A stretch of DNA of 64,000 bases, taken from assembly GCA_934247225.1 (NCBI GenBank), contig CAKQJE010000012.1:15691-79690 (forward strand), written 5' to 3'. The first letter of the stretch is position 1. Every line of letters begins with the position of its first letter. Source of the stretch: an uncultured Clostridia bacterium. GTDB lineage: Bacteria > Bacillota > Clostridia > Christensenellales > Borkfalkiaceae. The translations under genes and the position numbers were made by a program. The notes below the pieces were generated by a model. It was not told where the DNA came from. It did not search any database and was given only the letters and a program-made list of their open reading frames with translations. Shown here piece after piece: positions 25,748 through 34,825 of the stretch.

Positions 25748-26416
25748 TCAACGATAAACAGAAATCAATTTTTTAAACTCGCCGAAAACCTTTTCCGTCG
25801 CAAAGCGGGAAAGTCTTTCGGGGTGAAACTGAACGCAGATAATATTATCCCGATAAACGGCGGCTTCCGCCGTCAGATCGGGCGCAACGGATAACAGGCT
25901 CGCGGCGTCCGGTAAATCGCAAACGGCTTGGCGATGGCAGGAATTGACTTCTTCGAACTCGCCGAAAATTTCCCCCGCGGAAGAAACGGGGTGATAAATA
26001 TCTTGTTTGCCCATATGACCGCTCACGCATTTAAGCGTTCCGCCGAAAAACACGTTCACGAGCTGAAAACCGCGGCAGATTGCCAGAACGGGCTTGTTTT
26101 TTCGAATAAATCGGTATAAAATGTTGAATTCAAGCTTGTCTTTGACGAAATTAACGTTAAAACATTCGATTTCATCGCCGCAAAAGCCGTAATAAGCGGG
26201 GAGAACGTCTCCGCCGCCGATCAGAAGCAAACCGCCGTAATCGTCGGCGTTTTCGGGAGAAAGCGAAAAATCGTAACCGAGACCGACGGCGTTTAAGGCG
26301 TCGGTGTAAGTTTTCGGCGGATTTTCGCTCGCGATAAGAACTTTTCGTGGTTTGTCGGCAGAATAAATCCGATCGGAATACGTGGTAACGGGTGGAGTAA
26401 TCAAAGGTTTTTTCAT
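25748..26416 (-). CDS. Class-I glutamine amidotransferase-like peptidase C26 (PuuD-like gamma-glutamyl hydrolase)
   Basis: The 222-residue protein has the C26 triad: LLLIGGGDVLPAYYG (oxyanion region), nucleophile Cys114 in LAICRGFQLVNVFFGGTL, and VQFHPERLS with the His and Glu. Such enzymes hydrolyse gamma-glutamyl-GABA or other gamma-glutamyl amides. The true substrate is not predictable. The gene is transcribed divergently from mtnN, with a 40-nt AT-rich gap that must hold both promoters, and converges on rho. Confidence 0.85.
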   Translation of the reverse strand: MKKPLITPPVTTYSDRIYSADKPRKVLIASENPPKTYTDALNAVGLGYDFSLSPENADDYGGLLLIGGGDVLPAYYGFCGDEIECFNVNFVKDKLEFNILYRFIRKNKPVLAICRGFQLVNVFFGGTLKCVSGHMGKQDIYHPVSSAGEIFGEFEEVNSCHRQAVCDLPDAASLLSVAPDLTAEAAVYRDNIICVQFHPERLSRFATEKVFGEFKKLISVYR

Positions 26417-26456
26417 ACGATATATTATTATATAAATTTTTCAAAAAAGGTGACAG

Positions 26457-27140
26457 ATGAAAAGGATAGGAATGGTTATCGCTTTGGAAGAGGAGCTTGC
26501 TTCTTTTCTGAAAAAGCAGACCGTAGACATAAAAGAAAAACACGTCGGAGCGTTCAAGGTTCTCGAATTTAAGCTCGGGAACTGCGACGTGACGTGCGTT
26601 AAATCGGGCGTCGGCGAAATTTTCGCGGCGGCGGCTACTCAGTATATCATCACGACGGTTAAACCCGACGCGATAATAAACTTCGGCGTTTGCGGAAGCT
26701 TAACGACCGACCTTAAAGTTGAAAAAGTCGCGCTCGTTAAGGGCGTGGTTCATTACGGTTTCGATACGTCTGAGATAGACAACGTCGAAGTCGGCAGATA
26801 CGAGCAGTTCGACAGCACGGTTATCCCGTGCGACGAAACGCTTCTTAAAAAAGCCCGCGAAGTCTCGGACGAAAAACTTCCCGAGGTCATTTGCGCTTCC
26901 GCGGATAAATTCGTGGCGGATAACGCCGAAAAGAAAAACCTTCGCAAAAAATACGGCGCGTCGATTTGCGAAATGGAAAGCGCGGGCGTGCTTATAACCT
27001 GCAAAAACGCAGGCGTTCCCTGCCTTATAGTGAAAGCCGTGTCGGACGGCGAGGGCGGAGCGGAAGAGTTCAACGAGCTTGTTCACACCGCTTCCGAAAA
27101 GTACGTCAACCTTATCGGCAAGCTTTGCGAAGATTTGTAA
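26457..27140 (+). CDS. mtnN: 5'-methylthioadenosine/S-adenosylhomocysteine nucleosidase
   Basis: The 227-residue protein begins RIGMVIALEEELASFLKK, with the catalytic N-terminal Glu. It has NFGVCGSLTTDLKVEKVALV, CEMESAGVLITC (purine and ribose contacts) and KAVSDGEGGA with the catalytic Asp. It cleaves MTA and SAH to adenine plus the thioribose. It heads a run of plus-strand genes reaching tadA. It has an AAAGGTGA ribosome binding site. Confidence 0.93.
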   Translation: MKRIGMVIALEEELASFLKKQTVDIKEKHVGAFKVLEFKLGNCDVTCVKSGVGEIFAAAATQYIITTVKPDAIINFGVCGSLTTDLKVEKVALVKGVVHYGFDTSEIDNVEVGRYEQFDSTVIPCDETLLKKAREVSDEKLPEVICASADKFVADNAEKKNLRKKYGASICEMESAGVLITCKNAGVPCLIVKAVSDGEGGAEEFNELVHTASEKYVNLIGKLCEDL

Positions 27141-27200
27141 AAACGGCGGTTAAAAGCGGCGATTTGTAATAAAAAAACCGTAAAAAACGATACTTTAAAT

Positions 27201-27977
27201 ATGAAGAACAAAAACAAACGCAAACTCGGTCTCGCGCTCGGCAGCGGCGGGGCGAGAGGAATGGCTCTTTTAGGCGCGCTCAAAGCGCTCGAAGAGGAGA
27301 ATATAGAATTCGATATCGTCGCGGGGACGAGCATAGGCAGCGTTATCGGCGCGCTTTACGCGAAAGGTTACACCGTAGGGGATATGCTGAGGCTCAAAGA
27401 GTCTCTGGGCGTGAGCGATCCGCAGAATATCCTGCTTTTTTATCTCGGCGGCACGGGGCTTGTCGGCATTATGCGGCGCGTAACGGGCGGAGCTTATTTC
27501 GACGATCTCGTAAAGCCTTTCAGGGCGATAGCGACAGACCTTTTAAGCGGCGAAGAAGTGGTTATGGGCGCGGGCGAAGTGTCAACGGCGATAGCTGCTT
27601 CGAGCGCGATTCCTCCGGCGTTCAGACCTGTTTTAAGAGACGGGCGGCGGCTTGTGGACGGGGCGTATGTAAACAGCGTTCCCGCGGACGTCGTGAAATC
27701 GCTCGGCGCGGAGAGAATACTCGGCATAGACCTCGGGAAAGAGACCGACACCAATCAGAACATCAAAAAGGCTCTCGACGAGCTTTATCCCGAAAACGGC
27801 GTAAAACTCGGAAAAAAGAGCGTTCAGGGATACTCTTTTTCCGATTTTGTTTTAGCGCCCGATCTTAAAGATATTTCGGGAGCGGATATAACCAAACTTG
27901 ACAAAATGTACGAAATCGGTTATGAAGAAGCGGTAAAAAATATGAGCTATATAAAAGCCGCGCTCGAAATAGAATAA
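27201..27977 (+). CDS. Patatin-like phospholipase (RssA/YchK family)
   Basis: The 258-residue protein has the patatin oxyanion loop LALGSGGARGMALLG, the nucleophile elbow GTSIGS (Ser44) and the catalytic Asp153 in LVDGAYVNSVP, so the Ser-Asp dyad is complete. There is no signal peptide, which places it in the cytosol. Bacterial RssA-type patatins are putative lipid acyl hydrolases of unknown target. It lies 60 nt after mtnN and 15 nt before the EPSPS-SDH fusion gene, suggesting one transcript. Confidence 0.9.
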   Translation: MKNKNKRKLGLALGSGGARGMALLGALKALEEENIEFDIVAGTSIGSVIGALYAKGYTVGDMLRLKESLGVSDPQNILLFYLGGTGLVGIMRRVTGGAYFDDLVKPFRAIATDLLSGEEVVMGAGEVSTAIAASSAIPPAFRPVLRDGRRLVDGAYVNSVPADVVKSLGAERILGIDLGKETDTNQNIKKALDELYPENGVKLGKKSVQGYSFSDFVLAPDLKDISGADITKLDKMYEIGYEEAVKNMSYIKAALEIE

Positions 27978-27992
27978 CCGTCGGACGATAAT

Positions 27993-30056
27993 ATGAGAAT
28001 AAATTCAAAAGACAACATTTTCGGGCAGTACAGCGTTTCGCCCGACCCGTCCGTAACGCTCAGAGCATTGATCCTCGGGAGCGTCGCGAAGGGTAAAACA
28101 TATGTAATAAATCCGTGTCTGAACGACGATTCGTACACGGCGATTTCCTGTATAAAAAAACTCGGCGCAAAGGTGAGAGTGAAGAATAACGTAATCGAAA
28201 TCAAACCTCCGAAATACATTTCGGGCGGGGCGAGGATCGATTGCGAACGCAGCGAAACGATCATGCGTTTTCTTTGCGGAATAGCCGCGGGCAGCGGACT
28301 CCGCCTCGAACTCACGGGCGACAAATGGCTTTGCCAGAGATCGATGAGAAACGTCAAAGAACCGCTCGAAGCTATGGGAGCCACGGTCGCGCTCAAAAAT
28401 TACAGCGTTCCGCCTATTCTGGTCGAGGGCGAAACGGTGAGACCTATCGATTATTTCCTTCCGATAGGCAGTTCGCAGGTCAAATCGTCCATTCTTCTCT
28501 GCGCGCTTACGGGGCAAGTCAAGGCCAGGGTAAAGGAAGGAATACAATCCCGCAACCATATGGAGATCCTTTTAAAGGAAATGGGCGCGGACATAACGGT
28601 GAACGAAGCCGAAAACACGGTTAATATAAACGAAAGCGAAATAAAAGGCACCAGGCTTTACGTCTGCGGGGATTTCACGCAGGCGTTATACTTCCTTGCG
28701 CAAGGGCTTTTAAGCGGCAGGGCGGAATGTAAAAACGTCGGGGTGAACCCCACGAGAACAAGAGTTCTGCATCTTTTAAAACGTATGGGCGCAAGGATAA
28801 AAATCGTCAACAGGCGTATGCTTTGCGGCGAGCCTATCGCCGATCTTATCGCGGAAAAGAGCGATCTTAAAGCAATTCTCGTTACCGACGAGGAAGCCTA
28901 TTCGGTGTTCGACGAGCTTCCCGCGCTCGCGGTGGTTATGGGTATGGCGAAAGGCGAAAGCATCATAGCCGAGCATAACGCCGTTCGGGAACTCGATAAA
29001 AGTTACTTCGACGAGATTTCCGAAACCATAAACGCCGTCGGCGGCAAATGCAGAAGATTTTCGGGAAAAGGCGTGGGGGGGATCGCCGTAACGGGCGTTG
29101 AAAGATACCTCGGCGGAGAAGTGAAAACGTTGAATTCCGCAAAAGTCGGAATGGCGGCGGCTATCGCTCTTTCCGTTTCGGAAAACGGCGGAGAAATCAT
29201 GGACGAAACCATTCTGAACGCGGAATACCCCGACTTTTTGTCGACTCTTGCCGCAAATCATTACGCATACGTTTGCAGAACGAAAGATTACGCGGATTAT
29301 TCGGCTATGAACTCTTTCGTTCTGGAAAAACTCGGCGTTAAAAGCTACGTCTGCGAGGTGAAAGAAGCCCGCGGCGCGAAGAAAATGTTTTCCGAAACCA
29401 AGGATTCGGAAGGTTATGCCGCATGCTTCGAACTTGCTTCGGACGCGGCCAAAAAAGCTATAAAATATAAGGGAACGGCGAGAAACACCAAAGCTCCCGA
29501 CGTGATTTTGGGAACGGAAGGCGTTTCGACCGATTCCACGGCTCTGGAATACGCTTTTTCGAGGAGAAAAGCCGAAATCGAGAACAAAAAAGTGCTGCTT
29601 CTCGGATCGGGCGTGGCGGCTAAAAACGTCGCGAATTATTTATCGGAAAACAAAGCGATTATCGACGTTTTCGACCCGCTCAGGAAAAACGCTTCGGATT
29701 CTTTGAAAAAGAAATTCACGGACGAGGTTTACGCGCTCGGCGAACTTTCCGAAAACGTTAAGTACGACATAATCGTGAACACGACGCAGATCGGCGGAGG
29801 CGGATATACGGGCGAGTCGCCCGCCTCGGAAAAACTTGTCGAAAATGCCGGGGCGGTAGTCGATTTTGTCTGCAACGGGGAAGATACCGAACTTATTTCG
29901 CTTGCGAAAAAGCACGGAATAGAGTTTATCGACGGCAAAGAACTCGCGTTTTTCAAAGCCTATGCGGGGAGTTGTTTCTTTGCGGGCGGCGATCCTTCCA
30001 TAAGCGAAGGCATAGCGTTTTACGAAGAATATACAATATCGGAGAAAGTATCTTAA
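27993..30056 (+). CDS. EPSP-synthase-like / shikimate-dehydrogenase-like fusion protein with altered active sites
   Basis: The 687-residue protein has two domains. Residues 1-420 follow the EPSP synthase (AroA) fold: LRALILGSVAKGKT, SSQVKSSILLCAL (SSQ kept), FDELPALAVV and EYPDFLSTLA. Residues 424-680 follow shikimate dehydrogenase (AroE): ARNT and STD, then the NADP site VLLLGSGVAAKNVANYL and DIIVNTTQIG. By hand alignment the PEP-binding residues are largely lost: the Lys of GSKS is Pro19, NAGT is RSET (86-89), Arg of KESDR is Lys336, DHR is SAK (382-384), and the C-terminal Lys is Ala410. In the AroE part the catalytic Lys and the SxS pair are also missing, though Asp514 remains. Normal shikimate catalysis is doubtful. 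It overlaps the next gene by 1 nt. Confidence 0.85.
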   Translation: MRINSKDNIFGQYSVSPDPSVTLRALILGSVAKGKTYVINPCLNDDSYTAISCIKKLGAKVRVKNNVIEIKPPKYISGGARIDCERSETIMRFLCGIAAGSGLRLELTGDKWLCQRSMRNVKEPLEAMGATVALKNYSVPPILVEGETVRPIDYFLPIGSSQVKSSILLCALTGQVKARVKEGIQSRNHMEILLKEMGADITVNEAENTVNINESEIKGTRLYVCGDFTQALYFLAQGLLSGRAECKNVGVNPTRTRVLHLLKRMGARIKIVNRRMLCGEPIADLIAEKSDLKAILVTDEEAYSVFDELPALAVVMGMAKGESIIAEHNAVRELDKSYFDEISETINAVGGKCRRFSGKGVGGIAVTGVERYLGGEVKTLNSAKVGMAAAIALSVSENGGEIMDETILNAEYPDFLSTLAANHYAYVCRTKDYADYSAMNSFVLEKLGVKSYVCEVKEARGAKKMFSETKDSEGYAACFELASDAAKKAIKYKGTARNTKAPDVILGTEGVSTDSTALEYAFSRRKAEIENKKVLLLGSGVAAKNVANYLSENKAIIDVFDPLRKNASDSLKKKFTDEVYALGELSENVKYDIIVNTTQIGGGGYTGESPASEKLVENAGAVVDFVCNGEDTELISLAKKHGIEFIDGKELAFFKAYAGSCFFAGGDPSISEGIAFYEEYTISEKVS

Positions 30057-32677
30057 TGATAAAACTTGTCGGGATAAAAAAGACATACAGATTCGACGAG
30101 AGAAAAACCGAGGCGCTTAAAAGCGTTTCGCTCGAATTCCGCCCTGCGGAGTTCGTCTGCGTTCTCGGTCCGTCGGGTTGCGGAAAAACAACGCTCCTGA
30201 ATATAATCGGGGGGCTTGACCGTTACGACGGCGGAAATATGTATATCTCCGGCAAGTCTACCAAGGAGTTCTCGGAAGAAGATTGGGATACTTACAGGTC
30301 GAGACAGGTCGGGTTCGTTTTTCAGAGTTATAATCTTATTTCTCATCAGACGGTTCTCGAAAACGTCGAAACGGCGCTCACGATAAGCGGAATTTCGGGC
30401 GAAGAACGCAAAAAACGCGCGGTAGACGCGTTGGTGAAGGTCGGTCTTTCGGAGCATCTGCGTAAAAAACCGTCCCAGCTTTCGGGCGGAGAAATGCAGA
30501 GAGTCGCGATTGCGCGAGCAATCGTAAACGATCCGAAAATGATACTTGCGGACGAGCCTACGGGCGCGCTCGACAGCAAAAACAGCGTGCTTATAATGAA
30601 TCTTCTGAAAGAAATTTCGAAGGACAGGCTCGTTATAACCGTAACGCATAACGACGAACTCGCCAAAGCTTACGCCACGAGGACGATAAAAATGACGGAC
30701 GGACAAATCGTGTCCGATTCCGCGCCGTACGAGGGAAAGAACGAAGTTTTGCTTCAAACCGCGGACGGCAAAAAAGCCAAAGACGGCAAAAAGAAAAAAG
30801 AAAAAGGTTCTTTCATGTCTTACGCCTTAGCGGCGAAACTCAGCATGCAGAACCTTGCGGGCAAAAAGGTGAGAACGGTTTTAACCTCGGTGGCGGCGGC
30901 GATATCCGTTTTGGGCATCGCACTCGTCGTCGCCTGTACGAACGGACTTAACGCCTTTGTAAACAAAGTTCAGAAAGACGCGATGAGTTCTGTCCCCGTA
31001 ACCGTCAGCAACAATCCCGTCAGCGATTATTCTGCGTATTTAAGCGATTTTCTTGACGCGTACTTTACAGATACGACAATGCCTTTCGATAAAAACGAAA
31101 AGACGATCGCGATAAGAAAAACTCTTTGGGAAGCGGCGGAAAGGGCAAATGCTTCCAAAAATTCCATAAGCGAAAATTACCTCGATTATCTCGATAAAAA
31201 CATAGACAAATCAAAAGCTTCTTACACGACGGAATATAAGGTCAAAAAGAATGTTTACAAAACGATAATGGCGCCTATTTATTCCAATAACTCGGTTAAA
31301 TATCCGATAAACGCTTTCGTTCCGACCTCCGACAGCTGGACGTGCCTTCCCGAAAACAGAAGTCTTGTCGACGAGCAGTACGAAATCCTTGCCGGGGAAT
31401 ATCCGACGAAAAGCAACGAACTTATGCTCGTAACCGATAAAAACGGCAGGATTTCCGATTCTTATCTCGTCGCTTATTTTATCGACGTTTACGCCGCGCT
31501 TTACGGCAATCTGGCAGACGAAAGCAAAATCGGTTATTCTTACGACGAAATTCTCGGTTCCGACATGGGAAAATTCTATATCGCGCTTAACGACGATCTG
31601 TATTACCGTAGTGCGAACGGGAATTTTTCGGCTAACGAAATAACGCTCGAAAAATATATCAACAAGCTCGATCATATCGGAAACGGTACCGACAAAAGCA
31701 AGAAATGGGACGATACGAACGCGAGCGGCGGCACGCGCGGAAACGTGGTTTTGCTTTCGCTCAAAAAGCAGCTCGGAACGAGCGCGGTCGAAAAAATCAC
31801 GCAGATTTTGGGCGACGATATCAACAATCTTAAATGTTACGATAAAAACCCGTACGACGAAGAACTTCACCCGACGAACGCGGACGCGTACGAGCTTAAA
31901 ATAACCTGTATCGCGAAACTTAAAGACGACGCGCAATACGGAATGCTTTTCTCTCCGATTTGCTACACGAAGGCTTTGAACGATTTTCTCATCGAAAACG
32001 CGTCTTCGTCGGAAGTCGTAAACGCTCAGAAAAGTTCGGAAACGACGAGCGTCGTTACGGGCGCGGAGTTTAAAAATCTGACCGCCGCGCTCGAAAATCT
32101 CGGTTATGCCGAGTTGCCCACGAGAATAAATTTCTATCCTTACTCGATAAAGGATAAGGAAGAAATGCTTTCCGTTCTCGACGCGTATAACGACGATAAA
32201 TCCCCGGAAGAGAAGATGTATTACGTCGATAACGTCGGCTCGGTTATGGGGCTTGTGAGAACTATCGTTAACAGCGTTGTTTCCGTTCTCGTCGTTTTAA
32301 CTTCCGTTTCGCTTATCGTTTCGGCGATAATGATCGCGATAATAACGTATGTCTCCGTTATCGAAAGAACAAAGGAGATAGGCGTTTTAAGGGCGGTCGG
32401 CGCAAGGAAAAAGGATGTCGTGCGGCTGTTCGTAACCGAAACGGGAATGATCGGCGCGATTGCGGGCGCAATGGGAATTATCGCCACGTTTATCGCCGAA
32501 ATTCCGCTTAATATAGTAATGAAAAACATAACGGGTATAAGTTCTCTGGTCGTTCTTTCGCCGCTGCATACGGGTATTTTATTCGTTTCGTCGGTGATCG
32601 TAACTATCGTGGCGGGGCTTATTCCGTCCTTGCTCGCGGGTAAAAAAGACCCCGTGAAAGCACTCAGAAGCGAATAA
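30056..32677 (+). CDS. ABC transporter: ATPase fused to FtsX-type permease (MacB/LolD-related)
   Basis: The 873-residue single polypeptide begins with an ATPase of about 225 residues (Walker A GPSGCGKTTLLN, signature LSGGEMQRVAIARA, Walker B MILADEPTGALDS, H-loop THN) followed by a linker. A transmembrane helix at about residue 285, an extracytoplasmic domain of about 400 residues and three C-terminal helices come next. The FtsX signature ERTKEIGVLRAVGARKKDVVRLF lies between the last helices. Such mechanotransmission ABC proteins act on lipoproteins, peptides or cell-wall enzymes. ATG 30056 overlaps the fusion gene's TAA (TAATG). The frame's upstream extension to 29972 is not real. Confidence 0.92.
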   Translation: MIKLVGIKKTYRFDERKTEALKSVSLEFRPAEFVCVLGPSGCGKTTLLNIIGGLDRYDGGNMYISGKSTKEFSEEDWDTYRSRQVGFVFQSYNLISHQTVLENVETALTISGISGEERKKRAVDALVKVGLSEHLRKKPSQLSGGEMQRVAIARAIVNDPKMILADEPTGALDSKNSVLIMNLLKEISKDRLVITVTHNDELAKAYATRTIKMTDGQIVSDSAPYEGKNEVLLQTADGKKAKDGKKKKEKGSFMSYALAAKLSMQNLAGKKVRTVLTSVAAAISVLGIALVVACTNGLNAFVNKVQKDAMSSVPVTVSNNPVSDYSAYLSDFLDAYFTDTTMPFDKNEKTIAIRKTLWEAAERANASKNSISENYLDYLDKNIDKSKASYTTEYKVKKNVYKTIMAPIYSNNSVKYPINAFVPTSDSWTCLPENRSLVDEQYEILAGEYPTKSNELMLVTDKNGRISDSYLVAYFIDVYAALYGNLADESKIGYSYDEILGSDMGKFYIALNDDLYYRSANGNFSANEITLEKYINKLDHIGNGTDKSKKWDDTNASGGTRGNVVLLSLKKQLGTSAVEKITQILGDDINNLKCYDKNPYDEELHPTNADAYELKITCIAKLKDDAQYGMLFSPICYTKALNDFLIENASSSEVVNAQKSSETTSVVTGAEFKNLTAALENLGYAELPTRINFYPYSIKDKEEMLSVLDAYNDDKSPEEKMYYVDNVGSVMGLVRTIVNSVVSVLVVLTSVSLIVSAIMIAIITYVSVIERTKEIGVLRAVGARKKDVVRLFVTETGMIGAIAGAMGIIATFIAEIPLNIVMKNITGISSLVVLSPLHTGILFVSSVIVTIVAGLIPSLLAGKKDPVKALRSE

Positions 32678-32691
32678 AAACGAAGATAGCA

Positions 32692-33621
32692 ATGAATAAC
32701 GACAGAAAAAAGACAAATGCAAAATTTACGTCGGTCGGCTTCGGCGCGGCGTATTTTTCCGTTGCGATAATTTCCGTGCTTCTCGTCGCGGCAATGTTTT
32801 CCTTTATCGTCGCGGCGCTTACGGGCGGCGGCTCGGGTGAAAATTCGCCCGCGGGGAAAGATTGGTATAAACTTTTAAGCGCGTGCGTTACGCCGTTTGC
32901 GCTCGGCGTTTCGGGGCTTGTTTTCTGCAAGGCTTTCGGAGAGGACGTCAAAGAAGTTTGCAGAATGAAAAAAGCCGAGCCTAAGTATTATTTATATGCC
33001 GTTCTGCTCGTTGCGGCGTGTTTTTTCGGGTTGTCTTCCTTAAACGGCTTGTTTATAAGTTTTTTAAGCGAGCATTTCGGGTATAAACCCGCCGAGTCCT
33101 CGTTGCCGTCTTTTTCGGCGGTAAACTTTATTTTAACGGTGATAACCGTTTGCGTTCTGCCCGCATTTTCGGAAGAATTCTTTTTCAGAGGAATTCTCAC
33201 GGGAAGTTTAAGCGGCGCGGGGAGACTTACCGCCGCGATAATCGCAGGCGTGTATTTTTCGATTTTCCATATGAATCCCGCGCAGACGCCTTATCAGTTC
33301 GTCGCGGGGTTCTGTTTTTGCCTTCTCGCGCTCGACTCGGGTTCGGTTTTTCCTGCGGTCGCAGCGCATTTTCTCAACAATTTCGTAATAGTTCTTTTAA
33401 ATTATATCGTTCCGTCGTTTGTCGGTTTCACGGGAGTTTGGCTCGTCGTTTCCGTTATCGGCGGACTATTGTGCCTTGCGGCGTTTCTGATTTTAACGCT
33501 TAAAGGAAAAATCAAGGACGGGAAAACGGAATACGGGTACGATTATAAAACGTTTTTCCTTTATTCGGCGATAGGCGTTTCGGCGTGCCTTCTTATGTGG
33601 ATCTCGGGGCTTTTCGTATGA
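32692..33621 (+). CDS. CPBP-family intramembrane glutamic endopeptidase
   Basis: The 309-residue polytopic protein has about eight helices and the CPBP/Abi catalytic motifs: FSEEFFFRG (E-E-x-x-x-R), FSIFHMNPAQTPYQFVAGF (H) and AAHFLNNFV (H-x-x-x-N). Family members process prenylated or membrane peptides, sometimes as bacteriocin self-immunity. Its target is unknown. It starts 14 nt after the ABC-FtsX gene, and its stop overlaps rlmH's start (ATGA), so it belongs to the same transcript. Confidence 0.9.
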   Translation: MNNDRKKTNAKFTSVGFGAAYFSVAIISVLLVAAMFSFIVAALTGGGSGENSPAGKDWYKLLSACVTPFALGVSGLVFCKAFGEDVKEVCRMKKAEPKYYLYAVLLVAACFFGLSSLNGLFISFLSEHFGYKPAESSLPSFSAVNFILTVITVCVLPAFSEEFFFRGILTGSLSGAGRLTAAIIAGVYFSIFHMNPAQTPYQFVAGFCFCLLALDSGSVFPAVAAHFLNNFVIVLLNYIVPSFVGFTGVWLVVSVIGGLLCLAAFLILTLKGKIKDGKTEYGYDYKTFFLYSAIGVSACLLMWISGLFV

Positions 33622-34091
33622 TAAAAATAAGAGTGGTCGCCGTCGGCAAAGTAAAAGAAAAATATTTTTCGGACGCGATAGCGGAATATTCCAAAAGGCT
33701 GTCGAGATTTTGCGAATTTTCCCTTATCGAGGTAAAGGAGGAGAATTACGACAAAGCCACGCCGTCCGCGATAGAAAAAATCCTTGCCGCCGAGGGTGAG
33801 AGAATAGAAAAAGCGGCGAAAGGTCTTATCGTCTGCCTTGCGATAGAGGGCAGAAACCTTTCGTCGGAAGAATTTGCGAAATTTATTAAGGGCAAAACCG
33901 ATTTCGGCGCAGGCGAAATAACTTTCGTGATCGGCGGAAGTTACGGGATAGATAAAAAGATAAAGGCCGCCTGCAAGGATAAAATTTCCTTTTCGGCGAT
34001 GACTTTCCCGCACACTCTCGCAAGGGTTATGCTTGTAGAACAAATTTACAGAGCGTTTACGATAATTTCGGGCGCGGAATACCATAAATAG
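33618..34091 (+). CDS. rlmH: 23S rRNA (pseudouridine-1915-N3)-methyltransferase RlmH
   Basis: The 157-residue SPOUT methyltransferase starts MIKIRVVAVGKVKEKYF. It has the SAM-binding knot segments ITFVIGGSYGI and the C-terminal MTFPHTLARVMLVEQIYRAF followed by YHK, the RlmH signature. It modifies pseudouridine 1915 in helix 69. Start ATG 33618 overlaps the upstream stop by 4 nt. An extension to 33585 was rejected. Confidence 0.96.
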   Translation: MIKIRVVAVGKVKEKYFSDAIAEYSKRLSRFCEFSLIEVKEENYDKATPSAIEKILAAEGERIEKAAKGLIVCLAIEGRNLSSEEFAKFIKGKTDFGAGEITFVIGGSYGIDKKIKAACKDKISFSAMTFPHTLARVMLVEQIYRAFTIISGAEYHK

Positions 34092-34132
34092 AAAAAAATA
34101 AAAGGGCGGAAACGCCTTAAAATAAAGTCAGA

Positions 34133-34588
34133 ATGAAAACCGAAAAAGAAAAATTTATGACGCTCGCGCTTAAAGAAGCCGACAAAGCGGAAAAAAAAGA
34201 GGAAGTGCCGATAGGTTGCGTTATCGTGAAAGACGGAAAAGTCGTTGCAAGAGCGCATAACTTGAAGCAAACCAAAAGGCTTGCCACGGCTCACGCCGAA
34301 ATCCTCGCGATAGACAAGGTTTGCAAAAAACTCAAAGATTGGAGGCTCGAAGATTACGAGATTTACGTAACGTTAGAACCTTGCGCCATGTGCGCGGGGG
34401 CGATCGCGAGCGCGAGAATGAAAAAAGCATACTTCGGCGCGTACGAACCTAAGGGCGGAGGGGTAACGAGCAAGTTCGATATTCTGTCCGAAAGCGGACT
34501 CAATCACGTCACGGAATACGAGGGCGGCGTTATGGAAAAGGAATGTTCGGAGAAAATCAAAGGGTTTTTCAAGGCGAGAAGAAAATAA
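34133..34588 (+). CDS. tadA: tRNA(adenine-34) deaminase TadA
   Basis: The 151-residue deaminase has the zinc site HAEILAI (His54, catalytic Glu56) and PCAMCAGA (Cys84, Cys87), plus the TadA-specific RAHNLKQ and GGGVTSKFD-like C-terminal part. It makes inosine at the wobble position of tRNA-Arg(ACG). It is 41 nt after rlmH and is the last gene of this plus-strand run. Confidence 0.94.
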   Translation: MKTEKEKFMTLALKEADKAEKKEEVPIGCVIVKDGKVVARAHNLKQTKRLATAHAEILAIDKVCKKLKDWRLEDYEIYVTLEPCAMCAGAIASARMKKAYFGAYEPKGGGVTSKFDILSESGLNHVTEYEGGVMEKECSEKIKGFFKARRK

Positions 34589-34640
34589 TCGCCGAAGAAA
34601 GCAAATAATCGTCGCGCGAAAAAATAATCGCCAACGGAAA
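34582..34640 (+). repeat. Three short direct repeats after tadA
   Basis: AATAATCG(C/T)C occurs three times at about 20-nt intervals (about 34583, 34605, 34623), the first spanning the tadA stop codon. It may be a small tandem duplication of the stop region. Significance is unknown. Confidence 0.5.
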
Positions 34641-34671
34641 TTATGAAATTATTTTTTCACCCCGTTTTTAC

Positions 34672-34700
34672 TTGCTAAAATTTTAAGTATTATATATAAT
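34672..34700 (+). promoter_or_regulatory. Sigma-A promoter of prs
   Basis: TTGCTA (34672-34677) and TATAAT (34695-34700) are separated by 17 nt. A leader of about 120 nt separates it from prs. Confidence 0.75.
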
Positions 34701-34825
34701 TATAAGGAAAGGGAAGAATAAGTCGGGAAAAGGACGAGCGCTCAAGCGAAACACGATAAAAGGCAATAACGCAGGGGAGACTTGCGTAAAAAACGCGTTG
34801 CACGCGTAATATTTTGGAGGAAGCA

